In this document: in pieces, positions 55,741-64,000 of the stretch | Layout of the letters: each line of letters begins with the position of its first letter | Numbering within the stretch: the first letter of the stretch is position 1 | Assembly (NCBI GenBank): GCA_033398695.1 | Contig: CM065804.1 | Coordinates: 123,499,501 to 123,563,500, forward strand | DNA: 64,000 bases | Direction of reading: 5' to 3' | Source: Orobanche coerulescens | Lineage: Eukaryota > Streptophyta > Magnoliopsida > Lamiales > Orobanchaceae | The notes under the pieces: model-generated | The model's input: the letters and a program-made list of their open reading frames with translations, nothing else | The model's database searches: none | Told to the model about the DNA's origin: nothing | Position numbers and translations under genes: made by a program

Positions 55741-57500
55741 CTATAATGCCATCGGTTTCCGTCTCAACGCATCAGCCACTACGTTAGCCTTACCCAGATG
55801 ATAAAGTATCTCGAGGTCGTAATCTTTAATTAGTTCCAACCACCTACGCTGCCTCATATTCAACTCTTTCTGACTGAAGATATACTTCATACTCTTGTGA
55901 TCCATAAAAATCTTACATGACGACCCATAGAGATAATGCCTCCATATCTTTAAAGCGAAAACGACTGCAGCTAATTCCAAATCGTGCGTGGGATAATTTA
56001 CCTCATAAGGTTTCAACTGGCGGGATGCATAAGCAATCACCCTGTCTTTCTGCATTAAAACACATCCGAGCCCAAGGCCCGAAGCATCACTATACACCAC
56101 GAAATCCTCGTTCCCCTGAGGTAATGCTAAAACGGGTGCGGTAGTCAATCGTCTCTTCAACTCGTCAAAACTATCCTGTTTGTCTGCCGTCCACTCGAAC
56201 TTCTGAGTTTTCTGGAGTAACTGAGTGAGCGGTCTAGCGATCTTAGAAAATCCTTCAACGAACCTACGATAATAGCTTGCAAGTCCCAGAAAATTTCTCA
56301 CTTCCTTCACATTCTTGGGCGGTGCCCATGCCATCACCGCCTCTATCTTCTGTGGATCTACCTGAACTCCCTCCGCTGAGATCACGTGCCCGAGGAACAT
56401 CACTTCCTTGAGCCAAAACTCACACTTAGAGAACTTCGTGTACAACTGCTCAGTTCTCAAAGTGTCCAACACAATCCGGATATGTAAAGCACGCTCCTCT
56501 CGACTCCGGGAATAGATAAGGATGTCGTCGATAAAGACGACTACAAATTTGTCCAGATATTCGATAAAAACATTGTTCATTAACTGCATGAACACTGCTG
56601 GGGCATTGGTCAGCCCGAAAGGCATAACCACAAACTCGTAATGGCCATATCTCGTCCGAAAGGCAGCTTTTGGTATATCGCTGTCCCGAATCCTCAATTG
56701 GTAGTAGCCCGATCGTAAATCAATCTTCGAAAAGACTGTCGATCCCTGAAGCTGGTCAAACAAGTCGTCGATACTGGGCAAAGGGTACTTGTTTTTGATG
56801 GTCAACTTGTTTAATTCTCGGTAGTCGATGCATAAACGAAGCGATCCATCCTTCTTCTTAACAAAAAGTACGGGCGCACCCCAAGGCGATGCGCTCGATC
56901 GAATATACCCTTTATCTAACAATCCCCCCAACTGATTCTTCAATTCTAACATCTCCGATGGTGCCATACGGTATGGCGCTCGAGAAATGGGAGCCGCATT
57001 CGGCTCAAGATCAATAGGAAACTCAACCTCTCGCTGTGGTGGTAATCCCGGCAAGTCATTTGGAAATACGTCGGGGTACTCGCTGACAACTGGAATCGAC
57101 GACATGTCGACTCCACCATCATCCGCCTGCAAAGCGTAACACCAATAGCCGACACAACCCTGATTCAGAAGTTTCATTGCCTTCAAGGCGCTAATCACAC
57201 TTCTCGATCTACCCAGTTTACAACTGACGAGAGTATGCTCGGTGCCGTCCTCAGCCACTATCGAGATGGTGCGAGTCCGATAATTCATGATAGCACTGTG
57301 ACGATCCAACCAATCGTCCCCGAGGATCAAATCCTCACCCTTAAGATCTATAACAATAAGGTTCGAGGGCTAATCTCGGCTCCCGATCCTCACTGGACAA
57401 TCCCTAATTTCCCGGTCCCCAACCATACGATCCCCGCTAGGCGTACCCACTACGAATGGTTCGCACTCAAACAAGCAGTCAATACCATACGACACACACA
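55741..57500 (-). pseudogene. Element E protease C-terminal part, reverse transcriptase and RNase H
   Basis: Protease tail [13 protein letters not shown], then [73 protein letters not shown], and RNase H with [28 protein letters not shown] and [14 protein letters not shown] is FMDHKS here, but the Asp is kept. A TAG at 57370-57372 replaces the Trp codon of RDWPSNL. A TAG at 55741-55743 separates RNase H from the integrase region. RT itself is uninterrupted. Confidence 0.92.
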
Positions 57501-58814
57501 ATCCGAAGCAATAAAAGAATGAGTAGCACCCGAATCTAAAAGCACCAAAACTGGATGAGAAAGGATCTGAGTGGTACCTGACGCCACTGGAACATCTGTC
57601 TCCTCCGTGCACCTCATCTGATATAACTGAGGGTAGACTGAGCCCGAACTAGATGCAGCTTGGCGGTCCAGCTGACCCCGGCCCGAACTCTGAGGAACAT
57701 GAGTAACTGGAGTCTTCTGATCAATACTGTGCTCTCTCTGAACGGCAGTGGTAGTCGGAGCTCTGGTAGCCCTGGTGGCTCTCTCACAATGTGCTGCTTG
57801 GTGTCCGGTCTGCCCGCAAGTAAAGCAAGTAACTGGAGGAGAAGGGCAATCCTTCATCAAATGCTCATATTGGTTGCAGTTAAAACAAACCGTGCCACCA
57901 GAAGCAACGAACTGGACTGAACGACTACCCTGTGATCCCCCAGCCTGATAAAACGGCCTCTTCCCAGGTGTAGGGGCAGACTGTGCTCTCCAAAATCGGC
58001 CACTCTTGCCGGATGAAAAACTGCCAACCGTTTTCTGTTTCTTGATCTCGGTACCCAACTCTAATTCCGGTGCGGCCATCTCGATCGCTAGAGCGCGATC
58101 CTGATACTCCTTCAAAGTGACACACATGAGCGCTGCCATACTCTGCCTGATATGCAGTTTCATGCGCATATTGAAATAACGGATCTTGTCGACCTCGGTC
58201 CTCACCTGATCTTTCACAAATCCTAATTGCTGATTTTAAGTGATGATGGCCTGAGAAATAGGCACATCCTGAGGTGTAGCGGTGAAGAACTCCACAATTC
58301 TGCGCTCCTTAACTGGCGGTGGACAATATTCTGCTTCCATAGCAGCCTTAAATTCCTCCCAAGTGGCCTGGCGGTCTCTGGGCGTCACAGCCTCCCACCA
58401 TTTCGCAGCTTCCTTATCCAGGAGGTACTGAGCAATATGTACCCTCCTGTCATCGGGAAAAGCTACGGCATCAAAAGTCCTGCCCAACTGGAAGAGCCAA
58501 TTCTCCCAACCGAGGGAGTCCGAAGAACCAGTGAAGCGAGGGGGGTGCATCTTAGTTACTATCTGAAGCCATTTACTAGCTTCGTCCTCTGGAGTCGGGG
58601 GCGGATTTTGGCATCCACCCTGGGCTATCTGAGTGAGTTGGGCTACCAACTGCTGAAGTACGGCAGTAGCCCCAGCGTCGGTGTTATTACCCGATGGAAC
58701 TGAATGAGAAGATGAATCCGCAGAGGACTGAGAAAGTGAGCCTTCCTTATCATTAGCACCACGACCACGACCTCGGCCGCGTCCCCTAGCTGGTCTACTA
58801 CGACCTCTCAACAT
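57501..58814 (-). pseudogene. Element E gag and protease N-terminus
   Basis: The Met at 58812-58814 opens MLRGRSRPARGRGRGRGRG. The capsid (KMHPPRFTGSSDSLGWENWL, RTFDAVAFPDDRRVHIAQYL) runs to a TAA at 58236-58238. It continues in the same frame with DQVRTEVDKIRYFNMRMKLH, two knuckles (CFNCNQYEHLMKDC and CFTCGQTGHQAAHC), and the protease LLDSGATHSFIASDCV. A frameshift shortly after (near 57480-57530) moves the protease body to another frame. The first knuckle has Glu where Gly is usual. Confidence 0.9.
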
Positions 58815-59056
58815 ACTGAAGAAAATATGAAAAGGACAAGATCAGAAAGATTCACAATTTACAAAGTTGGTATCACAATTCACAATTCCGAACAACGCAA
58901 GAAAACGATTTACAGAAGTATAAGAGTTCGAGGAGACTTACAGCCACGGGTTGCACAAAAAGACGGTAGCATGATGATATTAGGCTCAACGACTGACTTA
59001 AACGACTTAAATGACAGCCCCAAAATTAACCGACAGCCTAGGCATTCAAAACCTAG

Positions 59057-59068
59057 GCTCCGATACCA
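59057..59068 (-). other. Element E primer binding site
   Basis: The minus strand reads TGGTATCGGAGC then CTAGG, one base from the initiator-Met consensus, 4 bp from the LTR. The leader to the gag Met is about 240 bp, as in D. Confidence 0.88.
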
Positions 59069-59072
59069 TAAA

Positions 59073-60425
59073 TGTAACACCCCAATTCTCAAATGGGACA
59101 TTACACCCCGTAGAACCCTCGTGAGGTCTACCAGACTAACACATAACACATATTCAGTACAGGAGAAATCCCAAAGACACAATCATTAATGTAAAAATGG
59201 GCCGCGGCCTCGGCCAAAACGTTTTAATAGAAGTACGGGAAAGTATAAGTCGATACCATGTCATTGCCCACGCAGGGGACTTTAACCGAATACAATAAAA
59301 CCATTTAAATTCCAATACTCAGACAATATAAATGACCCAACATAATTAAAGACTCGAGCCTCATAATCATGCCAACCCATCCTTTGCGTGCATGTCCCGT
59401 GCCTGCTCCTCAGCTCTCCCGGTACCTGAAATGCATAAGACGCATTTCCCGCATTTAAGGGGTTAGCATTCGAATAGCTAGTGCAAGTACACAATTACAC
59501 AACATTATATACAAACACGATTTTTACACAATCATCTCAATCAGAAATCATTTGCCATAAATATTCCGGAATACTACATTGGCAATCAAATCAGTTTTCA
59601 ATCATCACGATATCACAAAATCACAATTGGTATCCCATGGCCATACCCCTTAGTATCGACCCCCAGACATCCCGTCGAACGCTCCGGGTGGGATACCACT
59701 TCCGCGGCCGTACCCCTTAGTATTGACCCCCAGACATCCCGTTGGACACTCCGGGTGGAAGTTCAACCACACACGCACCCAAGTCCACTTCCGCGGCCGT
59801 ACCCCTTAGTATCGACCCCCAGACATCCCGTCGAACGCTCCGCGTGGAAGGAACACAACTCACGCACCCGAAAACCATAATTCAACATTCACTTTGAAAA
59901 CGTAACATACATAACGGAATGTAATACATGTACTTGCCTTGGTTAACACGACGTGAAGAAAAATGGTGAACGGAAAGGTTTTGGCCCGAATAATCTTCAC
60001 AAATCCGATCCTCACACAATAATGATAAACAACCAATCTTAAAACTACGAAAATGTAGGAATACATCCTAGTTATACCCACTGGAACAATTCGTCGAACA
60101 TTACTAGGGTATCATCGATTATAAGTGACGAACAATGGAAAAATCGGAGTTTAAAACCACAAATCCTCAATAAAAACGAAGGATTACAAGAACACGATTG
60201 AAGTTTAGCAATAATCCATGACAATACGGATTAAAAGAGTCAAATCACAAGAAATCCCCAAAATTTCCCCAAAATCTCAAAACAAGGGTTTCAGGGATTC
60301 TTACCTTGATTCGGATAGTGGAAAATGTTAAGAACTTGAAGAATTCACGCAAGGAATGCACGGATGGTAGTGGATGATGATATTTGGTCGGAATCGGCCC
60401 TAACCCTCGTCTGGAATCGCTCAAA
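59073..60425 (-). repeat. Element E 5' LTR, lacking U3
   Basis: Matches the left LTR from 52015 to about 53274 but has three copies of the tandem array (59628-59851) against two, and breaks off within GCTCAAA. U5 stem-loop at 59110-59131. The sequence beyond is unrelated to the LTR. Confidence 0.9.
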
Positions 60426-61700
60426 TATAAGAATAAATATTTTGACCTTAAAATTTTGTAGAGATCGGGAGTCGTTTTGAGATTTGGGGCCAAAATATAA
60501 TAATCAATAAAATTGGGGTCAAATAGCAAATTACAATAAAATTGAAATCTAAGACAAAATTTCAAGACTCTGGACCGGAATATTAAATTTTCAAAAAAGG
60601 TAAGTATGATATCTGAAAAATCTTATAACAATCGAAGTAAATTTGGGTTAAAACGATATTTTTAAAAAAAATTGGGGCAAAACAAAAATTTTGGAAAATC
60701 GGTCCGGAACCGAAATTCTGGAAATTTACCCAAAACATATGCTCCAAGTTCAACATGAACTCTCCTGTAAGTTTCGTCACCATCCGTGACAAAAACTAAA
60801 ATTTACGGGTATAATAACCCACTTCGCAAGAATTATGGGTGGGACCGTAATTTTGGGAAATTTTAATTCAAAAATTAAAGATTGAAAATTTACCAAATCT
60901 GAAATCAATAATCACAATTATATCTTAAAGATATGTCAACAACCGAACCATAATCTCGTGCCACGAATAAACTCCAAATCACAATCATATAATCGAATTA
61001 CACTAAGTACCGTAATTAATTGAATGTATGACTCTGATTGTATGATGTGTATGCACCGAAAATGTGACTAACTTACAATCACGTCTAATCGGGAACTAAG
61101 TGCCTCACAAACAAAGTGCCATGGACAGGACTGCCTCTAATTCTATCAGGATAAAGTGCCACGTCAACGGACGGGGGCCACCTCTTGAGCCCATACGAAA
61201 TAGAGGGTCGATCAAAGATCCGGGGCCACCTCTTGAGTTGGAAGGGCCACCTCTAGAGTCCCGAATTTGTGTCAGGGATGGTTATACCAAGTCTTGGATC
61301 GAATAGCACAGCTGCGGTTCATGAACAAGGCTACCATCGTTTCCTATTCCCTTGAAGCCGAAGGACGGAGTGATCCTGAGGTGACCGGGGTCGTAGACTT
61401 AGGGTATAATCGCGATTATGGTGTGATCCGGGTATTAAAACCCATCTAAGGACATACCGAGCCCAGATAAGAGATAAGGTAGCACGTCACCAAGCGTGAG
61501 AGCTTTTAGCTCAAAGGCCAAGGTTATAAGGACGGCCCGACAAACGCCCAAGGCTACGGTTATTAAATCAAAGGTCGTGGCGAAAGTCATAGTCCGATCT
61601 CTGATGACGGTCTAAGACGTCATAAGGAGGCCAAGGGACTTTGTCACATAGACAACCTCCTGAAGCTAAATATTCACTAGGCGCTTGACGCCACATGTTG
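60426..61700. other. Unassigned intervening sequence
   Basis: No gene recognised. 60426-61010 is A/T-rich and repeat-like, with ATTGGGGTCAAATAG and TTGGGGCAAAACAAAA stretches like decayed LTR sequence. 61160-61260 holds three copies of GGCCACCTCT (about 61168, 61224, 61246). It may include the upstream part of LTR G or older debris. Confidence 0.45.
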
Positions 61701-62263
61701 TCATACTTAATATCAATCTACGGAGATTGACTGTTCACTCATGCCATAATTCATTACATTCCTTTGAAAACTTGTACTATCTATAGACAAAGATATTTTC
61801 AAAAGTGGGAGTAAATATATTATCCTTCAAAATGGTTATATATATATATATAAATTGAGAAAATACTCGAAACCCCACTCATTGAGAATCCATTATTCTC
61901 ACCCCACTTCGAATTGTTTTTTAAAACCCCACTAGATGAAGATAATCAAGAGGAAGAAGAGAGAGATGCTGACGACCAGTGAAGATCATCCTCAAAGTAT
62001 TACCAAGATGTAGGAATTAGGATCTTTGCTTTAACGCTTCTTTTTATTCTGTGTCACAATGTATTTTGGTTTCGATGTACTCTTTTGCACTTGATGTAAT
62101 AATTAGTTGTACTCTTGAATATTTCTTTTCTATGAAATAACCAGTCTTAGTTCACCGGGCTGAGATCTGGCATATGTATGCTTTACTATAATATATTATC
62201 ACAAACGTTATTTATTACGTTAACTGTCGTGTTCTCGTCCAACCCCGGTGTGGGGGCGTGACA
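61701..62263 (+). repeat. 3' part of a plus-strand LTR (G)
   Basis: A run of TA (about 61841-61853) could be the TATA box. A leader and a T-rich, poly(A)-signal-like stretch (CTATGAAATAA near 62132) follow, and the end is GTGGGGGCGTGACA directly against satellite. The terminal CA and its junction with the satellite (CGAGT, 62264-62268, a candidate target site) support an LTR end. Its start is not identifiable. Confidence 0.55.
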
Positions 62264-63731
62264 CGAGTTCCAGCCATATCAGCTCCAGTTCGGCTCCGGA
62301 TGACCTCAATAAACGCATATTCAATTTTATAAATTCATAGGGACAAATTATGAAAAATATATACAAAAAATGGACCACCTCGATTTTCCTCTATAACCCG
62401 TGTACGGTACCCCCTATGAGAATTTTTTAAAAACCGAGTTCTAGGCGTATCAGCTCCGACTCGGCTCCGGATGACCTCAAATAAACGCGTATTCAATTTT
62501 ATAAATCCATAGGGACAAATTATGAAAAAAATATCCATAAAAGGGCCGCCTCGATTTTTCTCCATAACTCGTCCCTATGAGAATTATCCGAAAATCGAGT
62601 TCCAGCCGTATCAGCCTAGTCCGGCTCCGGATAACCTCAAATAAATGTTTATTCAATTTTATAAATCCATAGGGACAAATTATGAAAAAATATCCAAAAA
62701 ACAGACCGCCTCGATTTTCCTCCATAACCCGTGTACTACCCTCTATGAGGATTATCCCAAAACCGAGTCCAGTCGTATCAGCTCCGATTCGGATCCAGAT
62801 GAACCCTATAAACGCGTATTCAATCTTATAAATCCGTAGGGATAAATTATAAAAAATATCCAAAAAACAGGCCGCCTCGATTTTCCTCCATAACCCGTGT
62901 ACTACCCCCTCTGAGAATTATCCCGAAACTGAGTTCCAGCCGTATCAGCTCCGATTCGGCTCCGGATGACCACAAATAAACACGTATTGAATCTTATAAA
63001 TCCATAGGGATAAACTATGAAAAAATATCCAAAAAATGGGCCGCCTCAATTTTCCTCCATAACCCGTGTACCCTCTATCAGAATTATCCGAAAACTGAGT
63101 TTCTGCCTTATTAGCTTTGGTTTGGCTCCGAATGACCTCAAATAACACGTATTCAATCTTATAAATCCATGGGACAAATTATGAAAAAAATATCCAAAAT
63201 AGGCCACCTCGATTTTCCTCCACAACACATGTAATACCCTATGAGAATTATCCAAACACCCAGTTCCTGCCATATCAGCTCCAATTCGGCTCCGGATGAA
63301 CCCAAACAAACGCGTATTCAATTTTATAAATCCACAAGGAGAAATTATGAAAAAATATCCAAAAAACGGGCCGCCTCGATTTTCCTCCATAACCCGTCCC
63401 TATGAGAATTATCCAAAAATCGAGTTCCAGCCGTATCAGCTCCAATTCGGCTCTGGATGACCTCAAATAAATGCCTATTCAATTTTATAAAACCATAGGG
63501 ACAAATTATGAAAAAATATCCAAAAAACAGGTTGCCTTGATTTTCCTCCATAACCCGTATACTACCCCCTATGAGAATTATCCCTAAACCGAATTCTAGT
63601 CGTATCAGGTCCGATTCGGCTCCGAATGACCCCAAATAAATGCGTATTCAATCTTATAAATCCAGAGGGATAAATTATGAAAAAATATCCAAAAAATTGG
63701 CCGCCTCAATTTTCCTCCATAACCCGTGTAC
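62264..63731 (-). repeat. Satellite array S6, inverted relative to S1-S5
   Basis: About 9 monomers matching the reverse complement of the consensus (CGAGTTCCAGCC, GACCTCAAATAAACGCG, CCATAGGGACAAATTATG). Orientation is opposite to every other satellite block here. Open frames on the minus strand are repeat by-products. Confidence 0.93.
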
Positions 63732-64000
63732 TGTAACACCCCCGATATATTCAGGAATATTACAGCGCCGTAAATCCTTTACGTAAGAATTACAAGGCTA
63801 ATGAGACGAAAAGACAATAACAAATACCAACAAATGAAAGTAACTGAAATAAAATACAATGGTTCTGAACCAGTACTGAAAAATACAAATGTCCAACGAA
63901 GAACAATAATACATAGCCAAATCCAACATCATAAAAGACAACGTATTCGAGTACTTATTTAAATCACACAAACATCTGACAATTAAACCTGACCGGAACA
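63732..64000 (-). repeat. LTR F, terminal part, cut by window edge
   Basis: Starts TGTAACACCCCCGATATATTC, followed by GGAATATTACAGCGCCGTAA and a stem-loop (63770-63793), as in the other TGTAACACCC LTRs. By analogy this is the U5 end of a minus-strand LTR. It interrupts a satellite monomer after GTGTAC (candidate target site TGTAC). Confidence 0.75.

Larger units (their letters stand above)
52015..60425 (-). mobile_element. Element E: Ty3/gypsy chromovirus, truncated at its 5' LTR
   Basis: Complete 3' LTR (52015-54157), Gag-Pol, primer site (59057-59068) and a 5' LTR (59073-60425) that breaks off after GGAATCGCTCAAA. The missing part would hold U3, the palindromes and the TATA box. No target duplication can be checked. 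The coding region is very similar to D, with four internal stops and one frameshift. Confidence 0.9.

Overview
The window is plant nuclear heterochromatin. It consists of a ~166 bp tandem satellite into which long terminal repeat (LTR) retrotransposons of the Ty3/gypsy chromovirus group have inserted repeatedly. The plant assignment rests on tRNA-iMet primer sites (TGGTATCAGAGC type), polyproteins in the order Gag-PR-RT-RNaseH-IN with a C-terminal chromodomain (Tekay/Del-like), 2.1-2.9 kb LTRs beginning TGTAAC and ending GTTACA, and a centromere-sized satellite monomer. It is probably a eudicot, but I cannot name the species. I see no host gene, tRNA or rRNA.

Layout: satellite S1 (1-1158); element A (1159-10561, minus); S2 (10562-15706); element B (15707-24483, minus, pol deleted); S3 (24484-27858); LTR fragment X (27859-29084) fused to element C (29085-38413, plus, 5' LTR truncated); S4 (38414-41544); element D (41545-50827, minus, the best preserved); S5 (50828-51948); 66 bp LTR fragment X' (51949-52014) followed by element E (52015-60425, minus, 5' LTR truncated); unassigned sequence and the 3' part of a plus-strand LTR, G (60426-62263); satellite S6 in the opposite orientation (62264-63731); and the start of another LTR, F (63732-64000), cut by the window edge.

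A, B and D carry target-site duplications, and the satellite phase resumes exactly on their far side. They therefore inserted into a pre-existing array. Every coding region is broken. D is one frameshift and four stop codons away from a single Gag-Pol frame. C and E are similar. A is older, and B keeps only a gag relic.

The most interesting material is non-coding. (1) In four LTR families, clusters of short CpG-rich palindromes lie directly upstream of the presumed TATA box: TTACGTACGTAA in B, TAGCGCRCGCTA in C and E, GTGCCGCGGCAC in D. (2) A stem-loop near the U5 end keeps its pairing across families through compensatory changes. (3) A perfect inverted repeat sits just before the polypurine tract in all five elements. 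(4) Most LTRs also hold a downstream array of 55-90 bp repeats whose copy number can differ between the two LTRs of one element. (5) All seven LTR-end/satellite junctions fall in one half of the satellite monomer. (6) The satellite has higher-order organisation, including a ~2453 bp unit whose second copy is split by element B. Some differences between paired LTRs look like possible consensus errors in methylated GC-rich DNA and should be checked against reads.
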